DNA of 64,000 nt from Psychroserpens sp. NJDZ02 (GCF_004843725.1 NZ_CP039451.1:184501-248500), one strand, 5' to 3'. Shown: positions 43,112 through 53,425, numbered from the stretch's first letter. Notes: generated by a model not told the origin, from the letters alone. Made by a program: numbers and translations.

Positions 43112-44215
43112 CTATTGCTGATTTTCTTTTTTTCTAGCCTCAATTCTGCTTAAAGCTATATTTAAAGCCGCTTGATGCGTTGTAATATCATTAGTTCCAG
43201 CATTACTTAAAATTTCTAACGTGGTATTGTAGATGTTTTCTGTCTTTCTCATTATCTCCTGTTTACCGTAGTTTTCAAGCTCTGCATAAACATTTATAAT
43301 TCCACCAGCATTAATTAAAAAATCTGGTGCATAAACAATTCCTTTTTCTTGTAATAAACGACCATGTTTAATCTCATCTGCTAATTGGTTGTTTGCTGCT
43401 CCTGCAATCACCTTAGCGCGAATAGAATTAATTGTAGTATCATTTATTGTTGCTCCTAAAGCACAAGGCGCATAAATATCTACATCCTCTGCATATACAT
43501 TACTTCCTTTATATATAGAAGCTCCATATTTTTTACTGATAGCCTCAAGACGTTCTTCATTAATATCATCAATAATAACTTTAGCACCATCATTGGTTAA
43601 ATGCTCTACTAAAGACTCACCAACATGCCCAATACCTTGTACTATCACTGTTTTATCTTCTAAAACATCTGAACCAAATTTATATTTAGCAGCAGCTTTC
43701 ATTCCCATAAAAACGCCATAAGCCGTAATTGGAGATGGATTACCTGCCCCACCTTTATCTTCAGAGATACCTGTAACGTAAGGTGTTACCTCTCTAACTA
43801 AATCCATATCGGCAGTTTCCATACCAACATCTTCTGCCGTAATATATCGTCCACTTAAACTATGCACAAACTCTCCAAAACGCTTCATTAATTCTGGCGT
43901 TTTTTGTGTTTTTGCATCTCCTATTATAACAGCTTTACCTCCTCCAAGGTTTAAACCTGTTATAGCAGACTTAAAGGTCATCCCTCTAGACAAACGTAGT
44001 ACGTCATTTAATGCTTCCCATTCGTTAGCATATTGCCACATTCTAGTACCTCCTAATGCAGGTCCTAAAACTGTGTTATGAATTCCAATTATTGCTTTTA
44101 ATCCTGTATCTTTGTCGTTGCAAAAAACGACCTGTTCGTGATTATCGAAAGATAATTGTCCAAAAACAGGATCTGCTTTTGATAATTGATTAGTGTTAAT
44201 TAATTCTGAAACCAT
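43112..44215 (-). CDS. Glu/Leu/Phe/Val dehydrogenase (leucine dehydrogenase type)
   Basis: Reversibly deaminates a branched-chain amino acid to the 2-oxo acid with NAD+. 367 residues. Substrate lysines lie in GGTRMWQYANEWEALNDVLR and GMTFKSAITGLNLGGGKAVI. A Rossmann domain carries VIVQGIGHVGESLVEHLTND, and CALGATINDTTINSIRAKVI, ANNQLADEIKHGRLLQEKGI and APDFLINAGGIINVYAEL follow. The small octamer-type length and LNLGGGKAVI favour leucine over glutamate. Single gene with its own terminator. Confidence 0.9.
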   Translation of the reverse strand: MVSELINTNQLSKADPVFGQLSFDNHEQVVFCNDKDTGLKAIIGIHNTVLGPALGGTRMWQYANEWEALNDVLRLSRGMTFKSAITGLNLGGGKAVIIGDAKTQKTPELMKRFGEFVHSLSGRYITAEDVGMETADMDLVREVTPYVTGISEDKGGAGNPSPITAYGVFMGMKAAAKYKFGSDVLEDKTVIVQGIGHVGESLVEHLTNDGAKVIIDDINEERLEAISKKYGASIYKGSNVYAEDVDIYAPCALGATINDTTINSIRAKVIAGAANNQLADEIKHGRLLQEKGIVYAPDFLINAGGIINVYAELENYGKQEIMRKTENIYNTTLEILSNAGTNDITTHQAALNIALSRIEARKKENQQ

Positions 44216-44325
44216 TTAGTATACATTTAATTTAAGGTATAGACATTACATTATTTGTAAAATCAGTACACAATATTAACTCATAATTACTAAAAAAACA
44301 ATAATTAGCATGCTAAATTGTATTA

Positions 44326-44355
44326 TTGTTAAAAATATTTTAAATCTACCTTTTG
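44326..44355 (+). promoter_or_regulatory. Promoter of the ABC exporter gene
   Basis: TTG (44326-44328), 18 bases, then TACCTTTTG (44347-44355), close to the Bacteroidetes -33/-7 pair. The ATG at 44362 is only 6 bp further, so the message should be leaderless or nearly so. Confidence 0.5.
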
Positions 44356-44361
44356 TATTAA

Positions 44362-46104
44362 ATGAAAGAATTACAACATATTAACAAATATTTTTACAAA
44401 TATAGAACACAAATAATCATTGGTGTTCTAATTACTATAGTTTCTAAATTATTTACGGTATTTGTACCCAAATTTATTGGTTCGATTATAGACGTCATCA
44501 ATGACCAACTACAAAACCCAGAAACTAGTGAAGTCGCCTATAAAGCCAAACTCCTCAAATACATTTTGCTTATAATTGGGTCTGCAGTCCTATCTGGCAT
44601 CTTAACTTTTTGGATGCGACAAACGATCATTAATGTGTCTCGTTATATTGAATTTGATTTAAAAAACGAAATCTACCAACAATATCAAAAATTGTCTCTA
44701 AATTTTTACAAAAAGAATAGAACCGGAGATTTAATGAACCGTATTAGCGAAGATGTTGGTAAGGTCCGTATGTATGCAGGTCCTGCCATCATGTACAGTA
44801 TAAATACCTTGACTTTATTTATAGTTGCTCTTGTTTTTATGTTTAAACAAGCACCAATGCTAACCCTATATACTATTATTCCTTTACCTATTTTGTCCAT
44901 AATAATTTACAAAATAAGCTCAGAAATCCATAAACGCAGTACTGTTGTTCAACAATATTTATCAAAACTATCTACATTTTCTCAAGAAACGTTTAGTGGT
45001 ATTTCTGTAATCAAAGCCTATGGTATTGAACCACAAACTTCTGCTAGCTTCGAACAGCTGTCGGAAACTAGTAAACAAAAACAACTAAATTTAGTTAAAA
45101 TCCAAGCTCTCTTTTTTCCGATGATGATTTTACTAATTGGATTAAGTAACGTTTTGGTTATATACATTGGAGGGAAACAATATATGAATGGTGAAATTAG
45201 CTTAGGAACCATCTCTGAGTTTATCATGTACGTAAACTTACTAACTTGGCCAGTAGCAACTGTTGGTTGGGTAACCTCCATTGTGCAAGAAGCAGAAGCC
45301 TCTCAACAACGTATTAACGAGTTTTTACAAACGGAACCTGAAATACAAAATAAAAATCTTCAGCCTTCTATAATAAAAGGTGATATCGAATTTAAAAATG
45401 TCTCATTTACCTATGACGACACTAATATACAAGCCTTAAAAGACGTTAGTTTTAAAGTTAATTCAGGAGAAACATTAGCCATAATAGGAAAAACAGGGTC
45501 TGGAAAATCGACTATTTTAGATTTAGTTGGTCGTTTATATGATGTCACTAAAGGCGAAATATTAATAGACCACACCCCTATCCAATCTTTAAATTTATTT
45601 AGCTTACGTGATGCGACTGGTTACGTCCCACAAGATGCCTTCTTGTTTAGCGACAGTATTAATAATAACATCAAATTTGGAAAAGAAAATGCAACGGATC
45701 AAGAAGTTATTGAAGCTGCAAAACTAGCACAAGTACACAAAAACATTATTAAGTTTAAAAAGCAATACAGCACTGTTTTAGGCGAGCGTGGTATTACTTT
45801 ATCTGGTGGTCAAAAACAACGCGTCTCCATTGCTAGAGCCATTATTAAAAAGCCGGAAATTATGTTATTTGATGACTGCTTATCGGCTGTAGATACAGAA
45901 ACTGAAGAAAAAATACTAACCAATCTTAAAACCATCACTAAAGACAAAACAACGATAATTGTTAGTCATAGGATTTCTTCTGCTAAAAATGCAGATCATA
46001 TTATAGTTTTAGACGATGGACAAATTGTACAATCGGGAACACATAATCAGCTTATTAACACCGATGGCTACTATAAAGAGTTATATTTAAAAACTACGAA
46101 GTAA
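44362..46104 (+). CDS. ABC exporter, fused permease and ATPase
   Basis: A 580-residue half-transporter. Six transmembrane helices (about 15-310) precede an ATPase with Walker A GKTGSGKSTILDL, Q-loop GYVPQDAFLF, signature LSGGQKQRVSIARA, Walker B IMLFDDCLSAVDTET and switch IVSHRISS. The usual catalytic Glu after Walker B is Asp (FDDCLS), as in one half of some heterodimeric exporters. A homodimer would be slow or need a partner, but no second half lies next to it. Substrate unknown (lipid or drug-like by family). Confidence 0.9.
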   Translation: MKELQHINKYFYKYRTQIIIGVLITIVSKLFTVFVPKFIGSIIDVINDQLQNPETSEVAYKAKLLKYILLIIGSAVLSGILTFWMRQTIINVSRYIEFDLKNEIYQQYQKLSLNFYKKNRTGDLMNRISEDVGKVRMYAGPAIMYSINTLTLFIVALVFMFKQAPMLTLYTIIPLPILSIIIYKISSEIHKRSTVVQQYLSKLSTFSQETFSGISVIKAYGIEPQTSASFEQLSETSKQKQLNLVKIQALFFPMMILLIGLSNVLVIYIGGKQYMNGEISLGTISEFIMYVNLLTWPVATVGWVTSIVQEAEASQQRINEFLQTEPEIQNKNLQPSIIKGDIEFKNVSFTYDDTNIQALKDVSFKVNSGETLAIIGKTGSGKSTILDLVGRLYDVTKGEILIDHTPIQSLNLFSLRDATGYVPQDAFLFSDSINNNIKFGKENATDQEVIEAAKLAQVHKNIIKFKKQYSTVLGERGITLSGGQKQRVSIARAIIKKPEIMLFDDCLSAVDTETEEKILTNLKTITKDKTTIIVSHRISSAKNADHIIVLDDGQIVQSGTHNQLINTDGYYKELYLKTTK

Positions 46105-46188
46105 AAAGATTTACATAAAAGCCTTGTCGCATCCAACTTTTTTTTTGATTTTTGAGAGAGAATTAACCAACAACACAAAATAAGAATT

Positions 46189-46602
46189 ATGCATAATAAC
46201 GAGATGATGGAGAAGGAAGAGATTTTTTCGAAAGTATTAAGAGCGGGAAGACGAACTTACTTCTTTGATGTAAGAGCGACAAAAGCAGATGATTATTACT
46301 TAACGATTACAGAAAGTAAAAAGTTTACAAATGATGATGGATCATTTCATTATAAAAAACATAAAATCTATTTATACAAAGAAGATTTTAGCGAATTTAA
46401 TGAAATCTTAAAAGAAATGACAGATTATATCATCAACGAAAAAGGAGATGAAGTGATTAGTGAGCGTCACCAAAAAGATTTCAAAAAAGAATACGATACA
46501 CCAAAACCAGACGTAGTTAAAGAAGTAGCGTCTACTGAAACAACCAATGATACAGCAACTGCTGAAAGTAGATTTACAGATGTAGATTTTGATGATATCT
46601 AA
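46189..46602 (+). CDS. PUR-domain protein (DUF3276)
   Basis: A 137-residue cytosolic nucleic-acid-binding protein. The PUR fold is shown by EEIFSKVLRAGRRTYFFDVR, DDYYLTITESKKFTNDDG and HKIYLYKEDFSEFNEILKEM. The C-terminal tail is acidic and unstructured (ETTNDTATAESRFTDVDFDD). Bacteroidetes and spirochaete PUR proteins bind single-stranded DNA or RNA; the target here is unknown. Single gene with a strong terminator after it. Confidence 0.9.
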   Translation: MHNNEMMEKEEIFSKVLRAGRRTYFFDVRATKADDYYLTITESKKFTNDDGSFHYKKHKIYLYKEDFSEFNEILKEMTDYIINEKGDEVISERHQKDFKKEYDTPKPDVVKEVASTETTNDTATAESRFTDVDFDDI

Positions 46603-46633
46603 TAAGTATTAACTAGTAGTGTTAGTTAACCAA

Positions 46634-46670
46634 TAAAAAAGCCTTTTCTAAATTAGAAAAGGCTTTTTTT
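46634..46670. terminator. Bidirectional terminator
   Basis: AAAAAAGCCTTTTCTAA, short ATT loop, TTAGAAAAGGCTTTTTTT. Confidence 0.88.
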
Positions 46671-46677
46671 ATGTTTT

Positions 46678-46866
46678 ATTATATATCAAAAACAATATTA
46701 AAACAGAAGACAATCCCCACCAACACGACAAACTGAGCTAATAAACCTAACAGAATAGGTTTTGGTTGTTCAGACAGCTCTTTAAAATCTGGAAGATTTA
46801 TACCCAAAGCAACACCAAACAGGGTTATGATCAATGTTCTAGTGCCTGATTTATATCGGACATCTA
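46678..46866 (-). pseudogene. Permease fragment (BASS-like), no start
   Basis: On the minus strand a frame of about 60 codons reads TLFGVALGINLPDFKELSEQ, then PKPILLGLLAQFVVLVGIVF and ends FDI at a stop. It has two hydrophobic helices and the DFK...PKP..LGLLAQF pattern seen near the N-terminus of bile acid:sodium symporter-type permeases, or less likely the end of a YeiH-type protein. There is no start codon and no remainder. Read as a gene relic between the PUR-domain gene and the CsaA-like gene. Confidence 0.45.
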
Positions 46867-47202
46867 TTACGACACAACAGTACCATTAGGCACGTTACTC
46901 TCAGGGTTAAGTAATATAACATCTTTTCCGCTAACTGCTCCAAGCACAAGACACTCGCTCATAAATTTAGCAATCTGTTTTCTAGGAAAATTTACTACGG
47001 CAACAATTTGCCTATTCAATAATTCTTCCTTTTTATATAACGTTGTTATTTGTGCACTTGTTTTTTTTATTCCCAAACCTCCAAAATCAATCGTTAACTG
47101 ATAGGCAGGCTTTCTAGCTTCAGGAAAATCATTAACTTCTATAATTGTACCAATACGTAAATCTACTTTGGTAAAGTCCTCAAATTGGATAGTATCACTC
47201 AT
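46867..47202 (-). CDS. csaA: tRNA-binding (CsaA/EMAP-II-like) protein
   Basis: A 111-residue OB-fold protein: FEDFTKVDLRIGTIIEVNDF opens, SAQITTLYKKEELLNRQIVA and VNFPRKQIAKFMSECLVLGA follow. These are the blocks of the tRNA-binding domain of CsaA and MetRS C-termini. Binds tRNA as a dimer and has been linked to protein-export chaperoning in Bacillus; that second role is not evident here. Leader has ordinary spacing; single gene. Confidence 0.9.
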   Translation of the reverse strand: MSDTIQFEDFTKVDLRIGTIIEVNDFPEARKPAYQLTIDFGGLGIKKTSAQITTLYKKEELLNRQIVAVVNFPRKQIAKFMSECLVLGAVSGKDVILLNPESNVPNGTVVS

Positions 47203-47435
47203 GACTTAATTGGTTAGTTTGTTTGTGGTTATACTGCAATGTAATATTTTAAAATGAAATATTAAAAACGATATCATTTAAAACCGATAAGAATTTCGAT
47301 TTAAAATTAGAGAAATTCTTATCTTTATATAGCTCTCTTTTTTGATGGTGTTACTCGCCTATTATAATAAATTAAATTAACGGAGCACTGTTTCATTAAA
47401 AAGAACACACCTTAATTACAAGTAAAAAGAAACCT

Positions 47436-47840
47436 ATGAACTATTCAATGAAAGCAACTTCAACTGCAAAAAATAATGCGTCTATACAGATTAAAAACAC
47501 TGAGATTAACTTTGGAACAACAAAAGATTCTGCTGATACGTTAGCCAATCCGGCTGAGTTGTTTCTAAGTTCATTTTCAGCATGTATTCTTAAAAATGTA
47601 GAACGTTTCTCTGACCTAATGCACTTTGAATACAATACAGCTGAAATCACAGTAAATGCCATTCGTTTAGAAAAACCACCAAGAATGGATCAAATTAATT
47701 ATGAGTTAATAGTATATAGTCAAGACGAAACTTTAAATATTAATTTACTTAAAAAAAATATTGAAAAATTTGGTACCATATACAACACGGTTAGTCAATG
47801 CTGCACGATAGTCGGTGACGTTAAAAAAATAGTTGACTAA
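47436..47840 (+). CDS. OsmC-family protein
   Basis: A 134-residue OsmC/Ohr-type protein. The characteristic catalytic-Cys region AELFLSSFSACILKNVERFS is present (Cys about 51), and a second Cys pair lies near SQCCTIVGDV at the C-terminus. Family members reduce organic hydroperoxides in the cytosol using these two cysteines. The match is to the broad OsmC group rather than Ohr proper. Confidence 0.85.
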   Translation: MNYSMKATSTAKNNASIQIKNTEINFGTTKDSADTLANPAELFLSSFSACILKNVERFSDLMHFEYNTAEITVNAIRLEKPPRMDQINYELIVYSQDETLNINLLKKNIEKFGTIYNTVSQCCTIVGDVKKIVD

Positions 47841-47843
47841 GTA

Positions 47844-48386
47844 TTAAGCCCAACCTTCACGTTTGACTAAAGCTTCAATATGCGCATAATGGTGATTACT
47901 ATGCCAAGCATAGATACCTACATTTTTATTTAAAGCTACCGTCTCCTGACTCTCTGGGTGAATAAACGTCCGTTGCAACTGCTCGATACTTAATCCTTTT
48001 AAATAATAAACCAGCTTAGCGTGTACTGCTTTAATATGTAATAAAGATATAGTTATTGGTTGATTGTAATCATGTTGCGCAGCCCAAGTATTTTCGTCGT
48101 AAGCTTTTATAAGCGGATTATCTTCCGTCATAGCCCACTTGAAACGAATGTAACTATGATGATGACTATCGGCCACATGATGCACAACTTGCCTCACGGT
48201 CCAACCATCCGGTCTGTAAGCAGTATCTAATTGTTTATCTGACAGATTACTTACCAATTGTTCTAAACGATTAGGGAAATGTTCTAAGATAGAAATCCAT
48301 GCCTCAATAGTCGCAGCAGTTATCATTGTTGGACAATCAAATAGCCCTATTGGATACTTTAATGATTCTAATTCTTGGTCTGTCAT
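47844..48386 (-). CDS. YfiT/DinB-family bacillithiol transferase-like protein
   Basis: The start at 48386 (MTDQELESLKYPIGLFDCPT) is preferred over 48404. About 180 residues, four-helix DinB-like fold. GWTVRQVVHHVADSHHHSYI and IYAWHSNHHYAHIEALVKRE give the three-His metal site of the YfiT group. Members act as bacillithiol S-transferases in thiol detoxification; thiol use in this organism is inferred. Converges with the OsmC gene 4 bp away. Confidence 0.87.
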   Translation of the reverse strand: MTDQELESLKYPIGLFDCPTMITAATIEAWISILEHFPNRLEQLVSNLSDKQLDTAYRPDGWTVRQVVHHVADSHHHSYIRFKWAMTEDNPLIKAYDENTWAAQHDYNQPITISLLHIKAVHAKLVYYLKGLSIEQLQRTFIHPESQETVALNKNVGIYAWHSNHHYAHIEALVKREGWA

Positions 48387-48402
48387 GCTGTAAATATAAA
48401 TC

Positions 48403-48438
48403 AAAAAACCTCACAGATTTAAAAAAACTGTGAGGTTT
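48403..48438 (-). terminator. Terminator of the peptidyl-prolyl isomerase gene
   Basis: AAACCTCACAG, loop, CTGTGAGGTTT, about 40 bp past the isomerase stop on the minus strand. Confidence 0.8.
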
Positions 48439-48479
48439 ATATTTTAAATGCTCTTGACAAAAAGTCAACAGCAGATGGA

Positions 48480-49412
48480 TTAGTTTACTGCAACTAACTC
48501 TACGTCAAAAATAAGTACAGCATCTGGTGGAATTGCTCCGCCTGCTCCTCTTGATCCGTAACCTAAGTCTGAAGGTATTACAAAACGGGCTTTATCACCA
48601 ACATGTAATAACTGAATACCTTCATCCCAACCAGAAATAACTTGACCTACTCCTACTTGAAAATCTAAAGGTTGATTACGTTTATAAGAACTATCAAAAA
48701 CAGTTCCGTCTGCTAATTGTCCTTTATAATGTACAGAAACTTGATTTCCTTTTTCTGCTTTTTTACCAGATCCTTTTTGGATAATTTGGTAACGTAAACC
48801 ACTTGATGTTTCTTCAAAACCTGCTGCTAATTTATCTAATTCTGCACTTTTAGCTTCACGCTCTGCAGCCACACGTTTTTCTCTTGCACCTTCAAATGTT
48901 CTAAACGCTTCAATAGCATTAAATTTTTCTGCATCAGCACCAACTCTAACTATTTCTAAAGTATCAATATGGTCATCTTGTCCAATAGCATCAACAACGT
49001 CTTGTCCTTTGACAACATTTCCAAAAACGGTATGATTACCATCTAACCAATCTGTAGCAACGTGTGTAATAAAAAACTGACTTCCGTTAGTACCAGGTCC
49101 AGAGTTAGCCATACTTAAAATACCAGGTCCACTGTGTTTTAAATCAGGATGAAACTCGTCATCAAACTTATATCCTGGATTTCCAGTTCCGGTACCTTGT
49201 GGACAACCACCTTGTACCATAAAATTATCTATTACTCTGTGAAATTTTAAACCATCATAGTAAGGTGTTCCTTGAGGTTTTACAGAGTTCTCCATATTCC
49301 CTTCTGCTAAAGCAACAAAGTTACCAACTGTTCCAGGAGTCTTTTCAAATTCTAAAGCGACTAAAATTTCGCCTTTATTCGTATTAAATTTTGCGTATAA
49401 ACCGTCTTGCAT
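48480..49412 (-). CDS. Cyclophilin-FKBP fusion peptidyl-prolyl isomerase
   Basis: Two isomerase domains in one 310-residue cytosolic protein. Cyclophilin occupies about residues 1-160 (GLKFHRVIDNFMVQGGCPQG, ILSMANSGPGTNGSQFFITH, LDGNHTVFGNVVKGQDVVDA). A charged helix (EREAKSAELDKLAAGFEE) is followed by a C-terminal FKBP (about 205-310: GNQVSVHYKGQLADGTVFDS, FVIPSDLGYGSRGAGGAIPP, LIFDVELVAVN). It should catalyse proline cis-trans isomerisation in folding proteins. No signal peptide despite the extracellular-type families. Confidence 0.94.
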   Translation of the reverse strand: MQDGLYAKFNTNKGEILVALEFEKTPGTVGNFVALAEGNMENSVKPQGTPYYDGLKFHRVIDNFMVQGGCPQGTGTGNPGYKFDDEFHPDLKHSGPGILSMANSGPGTNGSQFFITHVATDWLDGNHTVFGNVVKGQDVVDAIGQDDHIDTLEIVRVGADAEKFNAIEAFRTFEGAREKRVAAEREAKSAELDKLAAGFEETSSGLRYQIIQKGSGKKAEKGNQVSVHYKGQLADGTVFDSSYKRNQPLDFQVGVGQVISGWDEGIQLLHVGDKARFVIPSDLGYGSRGAGGAIPPDAVLIFDVELVAVN

Positions 49413-49541
49413 TGCATTGTTTTTTAATGAACTGCAAAGATATAAAGAAGTTAAAAGTTATTAGCGATGCGTGATGGTTTTTTTTAATTGAATCCTATTC
49501 TGATAAATTGTATTAGATTTGGACAAGAATAAAAAGCAATT

Positions 49542-50012
49542 ATGGGAGTATTTAGTAAACTATTTGGAGGAAACAACAGTAATAAAGAAGACCACGCATT
49601 AATTAATGCTAATTATATTGAAACTATTTTAAAACATAGTGAAGACCAACCGTTAGGTGTAGGAGATCAAAATGTTATTTATGCTGGTTATAATGAGCTG
49701 GGTGGCTACTATTATTTACAAACCTATATTGTTGGAAAACTGAATACTAAAACCAAAACTGGCGCAACGTTATTAGTAGAAGGTGACGGTTACAGTTTAA
49801 ATTTAAAATCTGACATGGACGAAATAGAGTCTGATCCAATAGATATTTTTAAGGGCAACTCTACTAGAATAGATTTTGAAATAGAAAAAGACACGGTAGA
49901 AAAAATCAAACGATCCACTATCAAAAGTATTACGCTTAACTTTAAGAAAAACAATTTTGTGTTTACTCCTATTTTAGATGTTGAAAACGAGGTAGAAGAA
50001 GAAAACATCTAA
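49542..50012 (+). CDS. Hypothetical protein (156 aa)
   Basis: A cytosolic protein starting GVFSKLFGGNNSNKEDHALI. A beta-rich middle (GGYYYLQTYIVGKLNTKTKT, GATLLVEGDGYSLNLKSDMD) is followed by SITLNFKKNNFVFTPILDVE and an acidic end. No family recognised. Convergent with recQ, whose stop is about 50 bp away. Confidence 0.7.
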   Translation: MGVFSKLFGGNNSNKEDHALINANYIETILKHSEDQPLGVGDQNVIYAGYNELGGYYYLQTYIVGKLNTKTKTGATLLVEGDGYSLNLKSDMDEIESDPIDIFKGNSTRIDFEIEKDTVEKIKRSTIKSITLNFKKNNFVFTPILDVENEVEEENI

Positions 50013-50064
50013 TAACTTAAGTCATTAGATGTTTTTATTACTTCTATTTATTTAGATCTCGCTT

Positions 50065-52257
50065 TTAGTTTGCGACTTCGCTTATAAATTTAATACGATA
50101 CAAACGTAATTCTTCATCATCATAATCACCATCAAACTCGTCTATCGCAACATCTATCTTATCGGTTTCTGATTCCATAAAATAATCATGAATTTCTTCC
50201 TGTTGGTCTTCATCTAAAATATCATTAATCCAATAATCAATATTTAGTTTTGTCCCAGAAAAGACAATCGCTTCCATTTCTTTTATAAAAGCATTCATTT
50301 CCATACCTTTAGCGGAAGAGATATCTGTTAAAGGTAATTTTCTATCTACGTTTTGTATGATATATAATTTAAGCGCGGAGTTACTACCTGTAGATTTAAC
50401 TACTAAATCATCCGGTCTTGTAATGTCATTATCTTCGACATATTGTGCAATTAAATTAACAAAATCCTTACCGTATTTTTTAGCTTTACCTTCTCCTACA
50501 CCATGTACATTAGATAATTCTACTACAGACACGGGATATTTTAACGCCATATCTTCTAAAGAAGGGTCCTGAAAGATAACAAAAGGGGGCACTCCTAATT
50601 TTTTAGCATTAGATTTTCTTAAATCTTTAAGCATCGACATTAGTGCCTCGTCTACAACTGCTCCAGTACCACTTTGTGCTGTGATAATAGAGTTGTCTGT
50701 AGCATCACCAAATTGGTGATCTTTAGTCATCATAAAAGATTCTGGCTTTTTAATATACGCGTGTCCTTTTTCTGTTATTTTAATAACTCCATAAGTTTCT
50801 ATATCCTTTTTTAAGAACACAGCGACTAACGCTTGGCGTGTTAAAGCCATCCAATACGACTTATCTTTATCTTTTCCTTTACCAAAAAAGGGTTGTGTAT
50901 CTGTTTTATGAGAAGAAATTAAAGCATTGGTTTTTCCTGTAATAACACTTACAAGATCTTTTGCTTTATATTTTTCGTTAGTAGCATCCACTATTTCTAA
51001 GAGTAATTTAACATCCTCTTTTGCTTCTTGCTTTTCTTTTGGATGACGCATATTATCGTCCATTTCTCCACCTTCGCCTGTAGCATTATCAAAAGCTTCT
51101 CCAAAATAATGTAGTATAAATTTACGTCTTGATATTGAAGTTTCCGCGAAAGCGACCACCTCTTGCAGTAACGCCTGACCAATTTCTTGCTCCGCTACCG
51201 GTTTACCCGACATAAATTTTTCTAGTTTTTCGATATCCTTGTACGCGTAGTATGCTAAACAATGTCCCTCTCCTCCATCACGTCCAGCACGACCAGTTTC
51301 CTGATAATAACTTTCTATACTTTTAGGAATGTCATGGTGAATTACAAAACGCACATCTGGTTTGTCAATTCCCATTCCAAAAGCAATGGTAGCCACAACA
51401 ACATCAATATCTTCCATCAAAAACATGTCTTGATGGTTAGAGCGTTTTTTAGCATCTAATCCCGCATGATAAGGCACAGCTTTTACACCATTAACCTGTA
51501 AGACCTGTGCTAACTCTTCCACACGCTTTCTACTTAAACAATAGATAATACCTGATTTACCTTCGTTTTGCTTTACAAAACGGATAATATCAGCATCTAC
51601 GGTTTTGGTTTTTGGACGTATTTCGTAATATAAATTGGGTCTATTAAAAGACGCTTTAAACGTATTGGCATCATTCATCCCTAAGTTTTTCAAGATATCT
51701 TCTTGAACTTTAGGTGTCGCAGTTGCTGTTAATCCAATTATAGGGATATCATCCCCTATACGCCTTATAATAGATCTTAGGTTACGGTATTCTGGTCTAA
51801 AATCATGTCCCCATTCACTTATACAATGGGCTTCGTCCACTGCCATGAAAGAGATTTTTACGGTTCGTAAAAATTCAACGTTCTCTTCTTTAGTTAAAGA
51901 TTCTGGAGCGACGTACAACAGTTTAGTAATACCGTTGGTAATATCCTCTTTAACTTGTTTAACTTCTGTCTTGTTTAAAGATGAATTTAATACATGTGCA
52001 ACACCATGTTGATCAGAGATACCACGAATGGCATCCACCTGATTTTTCATTAGTGCAATTAAAGGTGACACTACAATAGCAGTACCCTCTTGCATTAACG
52101 CCGGTAATTGGTAGCATAAACTTTTACCACCACCCGTTGGCATGATCACAAATGTATTTTCTTGTTTTGTAATACTTTGTATAACCTGTTCTTGGAGTCC
52201 TTTAAACTCGTCAAACCCAAAATATTTTTTTAGTGCAGTATGCAAATCGCTTTTCAC
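50065..52257 (-). CDS. recQ: ATP-dependent DNA helicase RecQ
   Basis: A 3'-5' helicase for recombination repair. 730 residues. Motor motifs: Q-motif and Walker A in [24 protein letters not shown] box [18 protein letters not shown], QxxGRAGRDG in the second lobe. An RQC domain (about 350-520) follows, with an HRDC-like segment ([20 protein letters not shown]) and a helical C-terminal extension beyond the E. coli length. Minus strand with its own leader. Confidence 0.96.
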   Translation of the reverse strand: MKSDLHTALKKYFGFDEFKGLQEQVIQSITKQENTFVIMPTGGGKSLCYQLPALMQEGTAIVVSPLIALMKNQVDAIRGISDQHGVAHVLNSSLNKTEVKQVKEDITNGITKLLYVAPESLTKEENVEFLRTVKISFMAVDEAHCISEWGHDFRPEYRNLRSIIRRIGDDIPIIGLTATATPKVQEDILKNLGMNDANTFKASFNRPNLYYEIRPKTKTVDADIIRFVKQNEGKSGIIYCLSRKRVEELAQVLQVNGVKAVPYHAGLDAKKRSNHQDMFLMEDIDVVVATIAFGMGIDKPDVRFVIHHDIPKSIESYYQETGRAGRDGGEGHCLAYYAYKDIEKLEKFMSGKPVAEQEIGQALLQEVVAFAETSISRRKFILHYFGEAFDNATGEGGEMDDNMRHPKEKQEAKEDVKLLLEIVDATNEKYKAKDLVSVITGKTNALISSHKTDTQPFFGKGKDKDKSYWMALTRQALVAVFLKKDIETYGVIKITEKGHAYIKKPESFMMTKDHQFGDATDNSIITAQSGTGAVVDEALMSMLKDLRKSNAKKLGVPPFVIFQDPSLEDMALKYPVSVVELSNVHGVGEGKAKKYGKDFVNLIAQYVEDNDITRPDDLVVKSTGSNSALKLYIIQNVDRKLPLTDISSAKGMEMNAFIKEMEAIVFSGTKLNIDYWINDILDEDQQEEIHDYFMESETDKIDVAIDEFDGDYDDEELRLYRIKFISEVAN

Positions 52258-52459
52258 TAGTCTAACTTATGTATTAAATTAATTATTCATCCTTATTTAC
52301 TCACATATGGCTAACAAATAAAATCTTGCTCAAAATTTAATTTCCCTCTCTATTTTTTCGCTAAATTTGTTGCCAATATAATTCTTCAAAACAGAAAATG
52401 TTTTTTAGAATAAAACTAAAGATAGTAAAATCTTTATAAACCAAAAAAAATTAAACACA

Positions 52460-53425
52460 TTGAAAACAAAAGCGTCCATTATTAGTAGTGCCAAAGAAAC
52501 TATTAAATTAGAAGGACAGTCTATATTAAATCTGTCTAATTTAATTGATAATGACTTTGCTGAAGCAGTAGAATTAATTTATAATTCTAAAGGTCGTGTC
52601 ATAATTACAGGTATTGGAAAAAGTGCCATAATAGCAACAAAGATAGTAGCTACGCTAAACTCGACAGGAACTCCTGCGGTATTTATGCACGCTGCAGATG
52701 CGATACATGGTGACTTAGGATTGATACTCCATGACGACGTTGTCATCTGTATTTCTAAAAGCGGAAATACACCCGAAATTAAAGTTTTAGTCCCTTTAAT
52801 AAAAAATGCAAAAAATAAAATGATTGCCATAACTGGTAATAAAGATTCGTTTTTAGGCCAACAAGCCGATTTTGTTTTAAATGCATTTGTAGAAAAAGAA
52901 GCCTGTCCAAATAACCTAGCCCCGACCACTAGTACGACCGCGCAATTAGTTTTAGGAGATGCATTGGCTGTCAGCTTATTAGAAATCAGAGGGTTTTCTA
53001 GTACAGATTTCGCTAAATACCATCCAGGTGGCGCTTTAGGAAAAAAATTATATTTAAGAGTACATGATATTTCTTCTGTTAATCAAAAACCAGAAGTTAC
53101 TTTAGACACGAACATCAAACAGGTTATTATTGAAATTTCCGAAAAAATGTTGGGTGTCACTGCCGTTACAGAAAACAATAAAATTGTAGGTATTATTACA
53201 GATGGTGATTTACGTCGTATGTTAAGTAAAGTGGATAATTTTACTAGCTTAACGGCGAAGGATATTATGAGTCCAAATCCTAAACGTATTGAAGAACAAG
53301 CTATGGCTATTGATGCTATGGAAGTTATTGAAACGTACGGTATATCTCAATTATTAGTAGAAAATGATGGTAAATACGCAGGTGTTGTGCACGTCCATGA
53401 TTTAATTAGAGAAGGTATTTTATAA
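52460..53425 (+). CDS. kdsD: Arabinose-5-phosphate isomerase (KpsF/GutQ family)
   Basis: Interconverts ribulose-5-phosphate and arabinose-5-phosphate for Kdo and LPS synthesis. 321 residues. SIS domain about 30-195 (GKSAIIATKIVATLNSTGTP, HGDLGLILHDDVVICISKSG) and two CBS motifs (HDISSVNQKPEVTLDTNIK, MSPNPKRIEEQAMAIDAMEV). The start is TTG at 52460. TAAATTTG at 52362-52369 is a good -7 box. Its stop overlaps the tatC start (53425), so translation is coupled. Confidence 0.92.
   Translation: MKTKASIISSAKETIKLEGQSILNLSNLIDNDFAEAVELIYNSKGRVIITGIGKSAIIATKIVATLNSTGTPAVFMHAADAIHGDLGLILHDDVVICISKSGNTPEIKVLVPLIKNAKNKMIAITGNKDSFLGQQADFVLNAFVEKEACPNNLAPTTSTTAQLVLGDALAVSLLEIRGFSSTDFAKYHPGGALGKKLYLRVHDISSVNQKPEVTLDTNIKQVIIEISEKMLGVTAVTENNKIVGIITDGDLRRMLSKVDNFTSLTAKDIMSPNPKRIEEQAMAIDAMEVIETYGISQLLVENDGKYAGVVHVHDLIREGIL

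Noticed and set aside
47441..47662. Minus-strand frame antisense to the OsmC gene
   Set aside because: Shadow frame of a conserved gene; no start context or family.
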